8,765 nucleotides of DNA from Cyanobacteriota bacterium (GCA_027482985.1 JAIXVO010000086.1:1-8765); one strand, 5' to 3'; positions 1 to 6,586 are shown, numbered from the stretch's first letter. Notes: generated by a model not told the origin, from the sequence alone. A program made the numbers and translations.

Positions 1-749
1 ACAACTTTAACGACGGCATGATCATCAGTTTGGCTGGGAGTACGGGCGGTACCACCCCACCCGCCGTAGCCAACATCACGATCGCGGGCAACACCATTGA
101 GAATAATGGCGGCGCGGCTCCAGTGCGCGGGGATGGGATTGCGATCGCGATCGAGCAAGATGCGAGTGTCCCGAACCTGTTGATTGAAAACAACACCATT
201 CGCGGCAATGGCGATGAAGGCATTGATATTCGGCTGGCGACCACGGCCACCATCCTCACGCCAGCCACCGCCAGTCTGACGGGCACCATTCGGAACAACA
301 CCATTTCCACACCGCCGTTATCGCCCACCTCTGGTCAAAATGGCATTCAGGTGCAGGCACAAAGCAACTCAGTCGCCCGCATCACGATTGACAGTAATAC
401 GATTACGACGGCGAACCCCACCTTTCGCGCGATCAACTTACAAACCGTCAACTCGTTGCTAATCGGCGGCACGCCTCGGCTCTCGGCTGACGTGCGCCTG
501 AATCAGTTAACCAGCAACACTACGCCCGCCTTCCTGGCCCAAACTGATGCCACGTTCCTGGCTCCCCCGCAGGTGCTCTGTCTAAATCTGGCTGGCAATG
601 CCGTCAATCGCAACACCAGTAACACGGGTTACACCATCACGCGCAACACAGGCACATTGCAAGTGGTCAACCAGCCCAATGTGGGAGCCAATAACACGGG
701 AACCGTCTTTCAAACTGGTGTGATCACGCCCGTCGCCGCCTGTCCTTAA
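1..749 (+). CDS. Parallel beta-helix repeat protein, C-terminal part (5' end outside window)
   Basis: The reading frame is open from base 3 back through the window edge, so the ATG at 18 is probably internal and the gene starts upstream. The visible ~248 residues carry repeated right-handed beta-helix rungs: ITIAGNTIENNGG, LLIENNTIRGNGDEGIDIRL, GTIRNNTIS and ITIDSNTITT, with the asparagine ladder (N-N-T-I) typical of pectate-lyase-like and surface beta-helix proteins. The last ~60 residues leave the rung pattern and are Asn/Thr-rich, ending in a Cys-Pro. No catalytic residues can be assigned, so the substrate is unknown. Such proteins in cyanobacteria are often secreted or surface-bound, but the N-terminal signal would lie outside the window. 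The stop is TAA at 747-749. The fold call is firm; the function is not. Confidence 0.8.
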   Translation, partial: NFNDGMIISLAGSTGGTTPPAVANITIAGNTIENNGGAAPVRGDGIAIAIEQDASVPNLLIENNTIRGNGDEGIDIRLATTATILTPATASLTGTIRNNTISTPPLSPTSGQNGIQVQAQSNSVARITIDSNTITTANPTFRAINLQTVNSLLIGGTPRLSADVRLNQLTSNTTPAFLAQTDATFLAPPQVLCLNLAGNAVNRNTSNTGYTITRNTGTLQVVNQPNVGANNTGTVFQTGVITPVAACP

Positions 750-762
750 GGTCACTGCAACC

Positions 763-818
763 GCGATCGCCCAAACCTGCGATCGCCCCTACTCTAATTA
801 GCCGAACTTGGCGATCGC
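763..818. repeat. Cluster of three HIP1 octamers (GCGATCGC) behind the beta-helix gene
   Basis: GCGATCGC occurs at 763-770, 779-786 and 811-818, three copies in 56 bases. HIP1 is the highly iterated palindrome of cyanobacterial genomes. Because it is its own reverse complement, the first two copies can pair with each other across an 8-base loop, giving a possible hairpin shortly after the stop at 749. There is no T-run, so a terminator role is only a possibility. Confidence 0.75.
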
Positions 819-898
819 ATCACCGATAGCAATCACCAGAATGTTTTACATCCCCAAATAGGATGATTTTGTAATGTTAATATTTGATTAATTTTCTT

Positions 899-903
899 AG
901 GGG
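899..903 (+). promoter_or_regulatory. Probable ribosome binding site deciding the start at 914
   Basis: AGGGG lies 10 bases before the ATG at 914. The frame is also open from a TTG at 884, but that start lacks a purine-rich site at proper distance and would add ten residues unlike a roadblock N-terminus. The ATG at 914 is therefore preferred. Confidence 0.5.
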
Positions 904-913
904 CAATGCGGCG

Positions 914-1291
914 ATGAGTAACGTGCTGGAGACTTTGCAGGCAGCGCTGGAACTGGATGGGGCACTGGGGGCAGCGTTGGGCGATTGGAAGACGGGGATG
1001 TGTTTGGGGTCAGTGGGAACGGATACGCCAGCTTTTCCGTTAGCTCATCTGGAAATGGCTGTGGCTGGGAATACGGAAGTGATTCGAGCCAAAATGCGGG
1101 TGGCGAAAACACTCCAGTTCAAAGACCGCATCGAAGATATTTTGATTACCCTCAACACGCAATATCACCTGATTCGCTTAACCGCCGCGATCGATGGGTT
1201 GTTCTTTTACCTGGCGATTGATCGCGAAAAAGGCAATCTGGCCCTGGCTCGCTTCAAACTCATGCAACTGGAAAAAAATCTGCTGCTTTAA
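914..1291 (+). CDS. Roadblock/LC7-like domain protein
   Basis: This is a 125-aa single-domain protein, soluble and without signal peptide or membrane segment. The N-terminal helix (about 3-15) is followed by DGALGAALGDWKTGMCLGS (15-33), matching the roadblock pattern of a Gly-rich turn and a 'D..tG..L' strand. The C-terminal part is a strand, FFYLAID (97-103), then a helix with the L.LAR..L..LE..L pattern (109-125). Roadblock/LC7 proteins usually dimerise and modulate small GTPases, as MglB does for MglA, or act in gliding and polarity systems. No GTPase gene is adjacent here, so the partner is unknown. The gene stands alone, with the beta-helix gene 164 bases upstream and the convergent malic enzyme gene downstream. 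The fold is assigned by pattern only; a generic cyanobacterial hypothetical protein is the alternative. Confidence 0.7.
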   Translation: MSNVLETLQAALELDGALGAALGDWKTGMCLGSVGTDTPAFPLAHLEMAVAGNTEVIRAKMRVAKTLQFKDRIEDILITLNTQYHLIRLTAAIDGLFFYLAIDREKGNLALARFKLMQLEKNLLL

Positions 1292-1320
1292 GCCAGGATT
1301 AACTCAACCGAAGCCTACAC

Positions 1321-1361
1321 CTGGCGTTGGGTTTCACGGTGTTCCACCCAATCGACGAAAG
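1321..1361 (-). repeat. Half copy of the TAGGTTGGGTT-type palindromic repeat
   Basis: These 41 bases match the reverse complement of 5016-5056 at 35 of 41 positions, including a perfect 17-base core (1321-1337 against 5040-5056). It corresponds to one arm of the full element at 5016-5102; the other arm is missing. It lies in the spacer between the convergent roadblock-like and malic enzyme genes. Confidence 0.75.
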
Positions 1362-1394
1362 CTTGCTGATACCGGAGTCAAGGGCGATCTCGAC

Positions 1395-1430
1395 ACTGGT
1401 AGGGGCAAATCACCATTCGCCCCTACCAGT
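1395..1430 (-). terminator. 16-bp hairpin after the malic enzyme stop; dispersed GTAGGGGC-type repeat
   Basis: Arms 1395-1410 and 1415-1430 pair over 16 positions with a 4-base loop. The single imperfect position is an A-C mismatch on the + strand but a G-U wobble on the - strand, so the fold is continuous only in the transcript of the malic enzyme gene, whose stop lies 10 bases upstream of it. There is no U-run, so intrinsic termination is uncertain. The TAGGGGC...GCCCCTA core resembles a palindrome often scattered in cyanobacterial spacers, so it may be a MITE/REP-like element that also stabilises or ends the mRNA. Confidence 0.6.
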
Positions 1431-1439
1431 CGTCTGTAC

Positions 1440-2831
1440 TTAATTCCGCGCCACCCCATCATGCCGAGCCGCCCGCTGCACTGCCGCCGATACTGCGGTT
1501 GCCACGCGTTCATCAAAGACAGAAGGCACAATGTGTTCGCGATTTAATTCGGACGGTTTCACCAGATCCGCGATCGCCTGTGCCGCTTCGAGGAACATCG
1601 TCGTTGTGAGGGTTTCGGCGCGACAGTCGAGCGCTCCTCGGAAAATGCCCGGAAATGCCAGGACGTTATTGATTTGGTTGGGATAGTCACTGCGTCCGGT
1701 TGCCATCACGGCCACATCCCCCGTCACCAGTTCCGGCTGAATTTCAGGAATCGGATTCGCCATGGCAAACACGATTGGGTCTTTCGCCATCGATCGCACC
1801 ATTTCCGGTGTCACCACTCCCGGCGCACTCACCCCCAGGAAAATGTCCGCACCCTGCATCGCATCCGCCAATTTACCCGCTTTGGAGACGGCAAACTCAC
1901 GCTTCTGAGTCGTCAGATCAGTCCGCTCCTGCGACAAAATGCCTTTCGAGTCGCAGAGGACAATATGCTGGGCACCCGCTTTTTGCAACAACCGAGCGAT
2001 CGCTACCCCGGCTGCCCCAGCCCCATTAATCACAATTTGCACATCAGCCATCGCTTTCTTCACCAGCTTCAGAGCATTAAACAGCGCCGCTAAGGTGACG
2101 ATCGCCGTCCCATGTTGATCATCGTGAAAGATGGGAATGTTCAGTTCTCGCTGGAGTCGCGCTTCAATTTCAAAACAGCGAGGGGCAGCGATGTCTTCCA
2201 AATTCACCCCACCAAACACGGGGGCAATCCGTTTGACTGTTTCCACAATTTCATCCGTGTCCTGCGTGGCCAAACAAATGGGGAACGCATCCACCCCGGC
2301 AAATTCTTTGAACAACATGGCTTTACCTTCCATGACTGGCAAAGCCGCTTCCGGCCCCAAATTGCCCAAACCTAAAACCGCACTGCCATCGGTGACGATC
2401 GCCACCATATTTTGCTTCACCGTCAGGTTATACACTTCTTCTGGGTTGCGGGCGATCGCGTTACAAATCCGCCCCACGCCAGGGGTGTAAGCCATCGCCA
2501 GATCATCCTGTCCGCGCAACGGAATCCGACTTTGGATACAGATTTTGCCGCCCCGGTGCAAGTTGAAGGTGCGATCGTAGACATTGATCACTTTCGTATC
2601 AGGTAAGACTTTGACCGCATCTACAATGGTTTCTGCATGCTCCGTACTGGCACAATCCACCGTAATGTCGCGAATCGAAATCTGGCGCGTTTGCTCAATC
2701 AAATCAATTTGCCCCATGCTGCCACCCAGAGTCGAAATGGCTTTGGTGACATGCGCCAACATGCCGGGACGATTCGGAACCTGAAAGCGAATCGTTAGAC
2801 TAAAACTAGAATTAGGGGTCAGATTTGTCAT
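1440..2831 (-). CDS. Malic enzyme with N-terminal ACT domain (malate dehydrogenase, oxaloacetate-decarboxylating)
   Basis: This cytosolic enzyme oxidatively decarboxylates malate to pyruvate and CO2 with reduction of NAD(P). It has 463 aa. An ACT-type regulatory domain spans about 10-88 (IRFQVPNRPGMLAHV). The malic N-domain follows with AYTPGVG (114-120, catalytic Tyr115), EGKAMLFKEFAG (168-179, catalytic Lys170), LED (211-213) and FHDDQHGT (235-242), the last two carrying the divalent-metal ligands. The Rossmann domain shows INGAGAAG (268-275), and Asp294 at the end of the next strand (LCDSKG) suggests NAD over NADP, though this is inference. MANP (357-360) and QINN (386-389) are also conserved. 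AAGG at 2836-2839 lies 4 bases before the ATG. The gene is monocistronic, divergent from the SRPBCC gene and followed by a hairpin at 1395-1430. Family and reaction are certain; cofactor choice and the ACT ligand are not. Confidence 0.96.
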   Translation of the reverse strand: MTNLTPNSSFSLTIRFQVPNRPGMLAHVTKAISTLGGSMGQIDLIEQTRQISIRDITVDCASTEHAETIVDAVKVLPDTKVINVYDRTFNLHRGGKICIQSRIPLRGQDDLAMAYTPGVGRICNAIARNPEEVYNLTVKQNMVAIVTDGSAVLGLGNLGPEAALPVMEGKAMLFKEFAGVDAFPICLATQDTDEIVETVKRIAPVFGGVNLEDIAAPRCFEIEARLQRELNIPIFHDDQHGTAIVTLAALFNALKLVKKAMADVQIVINGAGAAGVAIARLLQKAGAQHIVLCDSKGILSQERTDLTTQKREFAVSKAGKLADAMQGADIFLGVSAPGVVTPEMVRSMAKDPIVFAMANPIPEIQPELVTGDVAVMATGRSDYPNQINNVLAFPGIFRGALDCRAETLTTTMFLEAAQAIADLVKPSELNREHIVPSVFDERVATAVSAAVQRAARHDGVARN

Positions 2832-2989
2832 AGTGCCTTAACGGTGTGTGAATAGCGCTGGATGGCAAGGTTGCCGCAGCCGAGCAATTGAGCAATCTCA
2901 ATGGGTCAGCATAAATGACTATAAAGCGCATCGTTGTACCAGGACACACCAACCTCCTGATCTGCTGACTTGCCGTTGGAACCACCCTG
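2832..2989. promoter_or_regulatory. Divergent spacer between malic enzyme and SRPBCC genes
   Basis: These 158 bases must hold the 5' ends of two divergent transcripts. I see no convincing -35/-10 pair or operator-like palindrome, only the malic enzyme ribosome binding site at its left edge. Confidence 0.4.
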
Positions 2990-3427
2990 ATGCCAACCCT
3001 TTATACCGCGATCGCGATCGATGCCCCCTGCCGTCAGGTGTGGCAAACCCTTTACCAGAAAGAAACCTGGCTGTACTGGAATACTTTTTTATATGACTGC
3101 GACCCTCGGCGCTCGTTCATCCCCGGACAGGATGTGTACCTCTCCTTGCGCCGCGTCCCCGGCGAAGATGTCACCGAATTCCAGCCCCGCGTCACCCTCG
3201 TCCAGCCAGAGTTTTGCCTGCAATGGGTGTCCAAAATTCCCGGCTTCGTCAGCGAACACAGCTTTGAGTTGCAAGATTTGGGTCGCGATCGCACTCAATA
3301 TCTCCATCGCGAACGCTTCTCCGGCAAACTCACCCGCCTCTTCCTGCCCTTCATCCGCCACGATGAACACCAGGGCATCCGCCGCATGGCAATGGAACTG
3401 AAAGGGTATGTGGAGGGGAGGAATTAG
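2990..3427 (+). CDS. SRPBCC (START/Bet v1-like) family protein
   Basis: The 145-aa soluble protein has the layout of the SRPBCC helix-grip fold. A first strand, LYTAIAIDAPCRQVWQTL (4-21), contains the typical 'I.aP...VW..L' start and leads into a helix. YWNTFLYD (29-36) corresponds to the usual 'W..f' segment. Antiparallel strands follow (about 49-57, 66-72 and 75-81, FCLQWVSK), and a long C-terminal helix (about 116-142) would cover the cavity. Such proteins bind hydrophobic ligands or act as cyclases or hydroxylase domains; the ligand cannot be predicted here. There is only a weak GGA before the ATG, but translation from 2990 gives the complete fold. No partner gene is nearby: the malic enzyme is divergent and rpmB is 284 bases downstream. 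Fold likely, function unknown. Confidence 0.8.
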   Translation: MPTLYTAIAIDAPCRQVWQTLYQKETWLYWNTFLYDCDPRRSFIPGQDVYLSLRRVPGEDVTEFQPRVTLVQPEFCLQWVSKIPGFVSEHSFELQDLGRDRTQYLHRERFSGKLTRLFLPFIRHDEHQGIRRMAMELKGYVEGRN

Positions 3428-3480
3428 GAGGAAGGGAGCGGGAGGGGAAGACAGGGAGCGGCAGCAGAAAAGGAGCCAGG
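3421..3480 (+). repeat. Purine-rich low-complexity tract
   Basis: Starting at the SRPBCC stop codon, the + strand is almost all purine for ~60 bases, with GGAGC/GGGAGCGG variants and a GGAGCCA direct pair near the end. Similar degenerate purine tracts are common in cyanobacterial spacers. No gene or known site is seen in it. Confidence 0.5.
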
Positions 3481-3493
3481 AGCCAGAAGAACC

Positions 3494-3577
3494 GTGGAGA
3501 TGCGCCGCCGCCCGATCTCCTTCAGGAATTAAGGAAATTCGTAGAGACGCACCGCTGGCGCGTCTCCTCCAGGAATT
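3494..3577 (+). repeat. Two tandem diverged copies of a GAGACGC...GCGTCTC repeat
   Basis: Copy A (3494-3530) and copy B (3541-3577) are each 37 bases, 47 bases apart, and agree at 28 of 37 positions. Both end in CAGGAATT. Copy B keeps a hairpin, GAGACGC (3544-3550) with GCGTCTC (3560-3566). In copy A the stem is reduced to GGAGAT/ATCTCC by point changes. It resembles the GTAGAGACGCGCC-type palindromes scattered in many cyanobacterial genomes, inferred from memory of the motif. Confidence 0.65.
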
Positions 3578-3588
3578 CACGAGAACCA

Positions 3589-3621
3589 CCCCAACCCCCA
3601 ATCCCCAACCCCCAATCCCCC
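3589..3621 (-). repeat. C-run tract, G-quadruplex motif on the minus strand
   Basis: Five C-runs of 4-5 bases (3589-3592, 3595-3599, 3603-3606, 3609-3613, 3617-3621) are separated by AA or AAT. On the minus strand this is a strong G4 consensus with 2-3-base loops. It has an internal 14-base period and lies 91-123 bases upstream of the rpmB start, within its likely promoter or leader region. Confidence 0.75.
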
Positions 3622-3701
3622 AAATTTCATCTTCCCCTCCCGTCCTATTTGTGTAAGAATTAGGGTTTGGGAACAAAAGAGTAAAACGCGAAGAAAACAT
3701 C

Positions 3702-3705
3702 GGAG
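3702..3705 (+). promoter_or_regulatory. rpmB ribosome binding site
   Basis: GGAG lies 6 bases before the ATG at 3712. It fixes the rpmB start, which also gives the expected L28 N-terminus. Confidence 0.7.
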
Positions 3706-3711
3706 ACTGCA

Positions 3712-3948
3712 ATGACTCGCAAGTGCCAGTTAACTGGGAAAAAGGCAAACAACGGCTACGCAATTTCGCACTCGCACCGCCGCACCAAGAAATTGCAAGA
3801 AGTGAATCTGCAATGGAAGCGCATCTGGTGGGAAGAAGGGAATCGTTGGGTGCGGTTGCGGCTCTCGACCAAAGCCATCAAGACTTTAGAGAAAAAGAGC
3901 CTGGCAGACTTCGCGAAAGAAGCAGGCTTGAACCTCAACAAACTGTAA
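3712..3948 (+). CDS. rpmB: 50S ribosomal protein L28
   Basis: This is a structural protein of the large ribosomal subunit, 78 aa, the usual length for bacterial L28. The N-terminus [27 protein letters not shown] matches the L28 pattern (C..TGK....G...SHs..rTKr); the central QWKRIWW and [16 protein letters not shown] follow the family's strand-helix order. The protein is strongly basic, as expected for rRNA binding. Only one Cys (Cys5) is present, so this is a zinc-free form. The gene is single, with a good GGAG site at 3702-3705 and a perfect hairpin 38 bases after the stop. Upstream lie a G4 motif and a repeat pair rather than another gene, so it should have its own promoter, possibly within 3622-3690 where TAAGAAT (3653-3659) is -10-like. 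That promoter call is weak. Confidence 0.97.
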   Translation: MTRKCQLTGKKANNGYAISHSHRRTKKLQEVNLQWKRIWWEEGNRWVRLRLSTKAIKTLEKKSLADFAKEAGLNLNKL

Positions 3949-3986
3949 GCCCACTCGCTTTCCAGTTCGCGCTAAATAATTCATCC

Positions 3987-4022
3987 AAAATGGGACGCAG
4001 CCATTGCCACGCGTCCCATTTT
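3987..4022 (+). terminator. rpmB intrinsic terminator
   Basis: AAAATGGGACGC (3987-3998) and GCGTCCCATTTT (4011-4022) form a perfect 12-bp stem with a 12-base loop, ending in TTTT. It lies 38 bases after the rpmB stop. It is symmetrical, so it could stop transcription from either side. Confidence 0.85.
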
Positions 4023-4117
4023 GCGTAAAAGGGCGACGGTTTACACCTACCAAATCACCTCAGCGGGTAGACCATTTCGGGGGCGCACTATGTTGCGATC
4101 GCAGTAAATCCAAAATT

Positions 4118-4121
4118 GGAG
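4118..4121 (+). promoter_or_regulatory. Ribosome binding site deciding the start at 4131
   Basis: GGAG lies 9 bases before the ATG at 4131. The open frame extends to a TTG at 4116, which overlaps this site and cannot use it, so the ATG is preferred. Confidence 0.55.
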
Positions 4122-4130
4122 ACTGCCCCT

Positions 4131-4376
4131 ATGGTGAACGAAATGTGTTGGCTAGCCCCCCTCGGTTCGAATCGCGCCAAAATCTTGCATCTGCGAACCA
4201 CGGCAAATGCACCCTGGCGACCTTATACGGCGTTTCCTCAGTATGCCGCGCCTGATTATCCGGTACCCGGTGGATCGAAAGGCTGGGCTACTTATCAAAA
4301 ACTGCGGCAAGCGGGATGGACATTATTACCCTCAAACCCAGTCTCTTCAGACGTTACAGATGTTCAAGCAGGTTAA
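4131..4376 (+). CDS. Small Trp/Pro/Tyr-rich protein of unknown function
   Basis: The predicted product has 81 aa and is soluble, with no membrane segment or signal peptide. Residues 4-66 look like a compact folded domain: EMCWLAPLGSNRAKILHLR (4-22), then WRPYTAFPQY (29-38), PDYPVPGGSKGWATYQKL (41-58) and AGWTLLPS (61-68). The aromatic and Pro/Gly-rich composition, codon use like the neighbours and a well-placed GGAG support a real gene. The last ~12 residues are hydrophilic and may be poorly conserved. The pattern resembles small conserved cyanobacterial hypothetical proteins, but I cannot name a family. Its 3' end overlaps by 23 bases the 3' end of the convergent broken gene ending at 4354. 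A HIP1 octamer at 4095 lies just upstream. Confidence 0.62.
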   Translation: MVNEMCWLAPLGSNRAKILHLRTTANAPWRPYTAFPQYAAPDYPVPGGSKGWATYQKLRQAGWTLLPSNPVSSDVTDVQAG

Positions 4377-4528
4377 CAGCGGTGCTGGGGGGCAAGTTGC
4401 GGAGATCGCGCCAGCCTGTCTCCGGCGGGTGCCACTCCAGCCCTATCCATAGAATTACAGAGATGCGCTGCGGCTCCCTCAAAAGTTTCCGCGATCTTCA
4501 CCAAGGTATTCGCAGGCAATTCTGTCAT
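4354..4528 (-). pseudogene. Small protein gene interrupted by a frameshift
   Basis: From the ATG at 4528 the minus strand reads MTELPANTLVKIAETFEGAA and on to HLCNSMDR, then changes character and stops at TAA 4373-4375 after 51 residues. In the +1 frame, from about 4440 downward, the strand reads LEWHPPETGWRDLRNLPPST then AVNLLEHL and stops at TAA 4354-4356. Each half looks like protein and each becomes disordered past the junction. Dropping one G from the GGG run (CCC at 4441-4443 on the + strand) joins them into one 57-aa frame with MDRLEWHPP at the join. No strong ribosome binding site is seen before 4528. Alternatives are an assembly or sequencing error, or programmed frameshifting; the G-run is short for slippage. 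I do not recognise the family. Confidence 0.5.
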
Positions 4529-4529
4529 G

Positions 4530-4667
4530 TTAGGTAGTGGCAGACCACCTACGGAAGTTCAGTTTTTCATCCACCCTCAGACTGAAACAGTATCAATGGC
4601 TTGACTAACCAAGCGTCCTGTTCGAGCCGTGGTTCAAGGTGCTGGTGTTGCCCGTCCTGCTACCTAA
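4530..4667. other. Structured non-coding segment with short terminal inverted repeats
   Basis: TTAGGTAG (4530-4537) and CTACCTAA (4660-4667) bound a 138-base segment on both sides. Inside are TTCAGT/ACTGAA (4558-4563, 4581-4586) and GCTTG/CAAGC (4599-4603, 4610-4614). The left end abuts the start codon of the broken gene (4526-4528). This could be a MITE or IS remnant or a structured RNA. No target-site duplication or transposase is visible, and 8-base ends could be chance. Confidence 0.25.
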
Positions 4668-4681
4668 TTAAGATGTGAATC

Positions 4682-4870
4682 ATGTTGTCAAATTATTTCT
4701 TCATCCGGTTTCCCGTTTGGCAGTTTCTGAATCAGCCGCTCTTCACGAAACAATCCGCGACGATTCTCAACCCGCAACACTATTGGCGGCGATATCGGTT
4801 AGACCTATTGGAACGCTGTCTGAGAATTGATTGTGCATCGGGAGATGTCTACCGGGATAGGAATGGATAA
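4682..4870 (+). CDS. Doubtful 62-aa open reading frame
   Basis: The ATG at 4682 opens 62 codons ending with TAA 4868-4870. The product starts with a hydrophobic-aromatic stretch (MLSNYFFIRFPVWQFL, 1-16) and becomes charged, with YWRRYRLDLLERCLRIDC at 34-51. There is no clear ribosome binding site, and I recognise no family. The perfect palindrome at 4907-4938 would make a suitable terminator for it. It may be a gene fragment or a chance frame. Confidence 0.2.
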   Translation: MLSNYFFIRFPVWQFLNQPLFTKQSATILNPQHYWRRYRLDLLERCLRIDCASGDVYRDRNG

Positions 4871-4906
4871 ATCTTTGCTTTGAGCTATGCAGTGGTTGTT
4901 TACGCA

Positions 4907-4938
4907 AAAAGCGGAAGGGCGATCGCCCTTCCGCTTTT
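4907..4938. terminator. Perfect 32-bp palindrome with HIP1 core, bidirectional terminator candidate
   Basis: Bases 4907-4938 are exactly their own reverse complement: AAAAGCGGAAGG on the left, a GCGATCGC centre at 4919-4926, then the mirrored arm ending in TTTT. The GC-rich stem with flanking A and T runs fits an intrinsic terminator on either strand. It stands between the weak + strand frame ending at 4870 and the ahcY gene read from the other side, though the 5016-5102 repeat is nearer to ahcY. Confidence 0.7.
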
Positions 4939-5015
4939 CTTCGTTTGTGGGAGATGTTCGACAACGGAGCGATCTCGCCCCCTGCTGTCTATTCCCTGAA
5001 TTGACTGACACATTA

Positions 5016-5102
5016 CTTGCGTAGGTTGGGTTGAACCCTGTGAAACCCAACGCCAGTGATTATTGTGTTGGGTTACGCTGTCGCTAACCCAACCTACGCA
5101 AG
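5016..5102. repeat. 87-bp nested inverted repeat (TAGGTTGGGTT type) downstream of ahcY
   Basis: The outer arms CTTGCGTAGGTTGGGTT (5016-5032) and its exact reverse complement (5086-5102) are 17 bp each. An inner stem, AACCCAAC (5044-5051) with GTTGGGTT (5067-5074), sits inside, so the element can fold as a long interrupted hairpin. The core matches the GTAGGTTGGGTT palindromes commonly scattered in cyanobacterial spacers, probably non-autonomous mobile elements. It ends 30 bases from the ahcY stop and may also terminate or protect that transcript. A diverged half copy lies at 1321-1361. Confidence 0.8.
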
Positions 5103-5132
5103 AATTGGTGTTTCAGCAGTTTTGTCAGCCAA

Positions 5133-6431
<1,299 letters not shown>

Positions 6432-6500
6432 TCAACTTGATGACATTAAATCGAGACATTCTCCAACTTTCCAGCCCGCCCGCAGGCAGTAGGGAAATGA

Positions 6501-6586
6501 GGTCTGAGACCACACCAACCAGTGTGGCGCAGGCAAAACCCTTTTCGCTTTTACTAGAACCAACCTGTGGTTCCAGGATTTGCGCC
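6501..6586 (-). promoter_or_regulatory. Possible structured leader of ahcY
   Basis: The 280-base spacer between ftsY and ahcY holds no gene. It contains GGTCTGAGACC (6501-6511), CCACAC/GTGTGG (6510-6515, 6522-6527), GAACC/GGTTC (6557-6561, 6569-6573) and an outer GGCGCA/TGCGCC pair (6526-6531, 6581-6586) enclosing the GAACC stem. In the ahcY transcript these would fold 82-167 bases before the start codon. Several stems overlap and so exclude each other, as in a switch. I do not see the SAH riboswitch consensus. Function is unproven. Confidence 0.3.

Noticed and set aside
884..913. TTG start ten codons upstream for the roadblock-like gene
   Set aside because: The ATG at 914 has a better-placed AGGGG and gives the expected N-terminus.
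3089..3763. A 224-codon minus-strand frame opposite the SRPBCC gene and the repeat-rich spacer
   Set aside because: It runs through low-complexity repeats and the 5' part of rpmB, with no recognisable domain. The + strand genes explain the region.
3949..5132. tRNA or other standard RNA gene in the gene-poor stretch
   Set aside because: No cloverleaf with a GTTCRANNC-type T-arm and matching acceptor stem was seen. The GGTTCGAATC-like run near 4163-4172 lies inside the small protein gene without matching arms.
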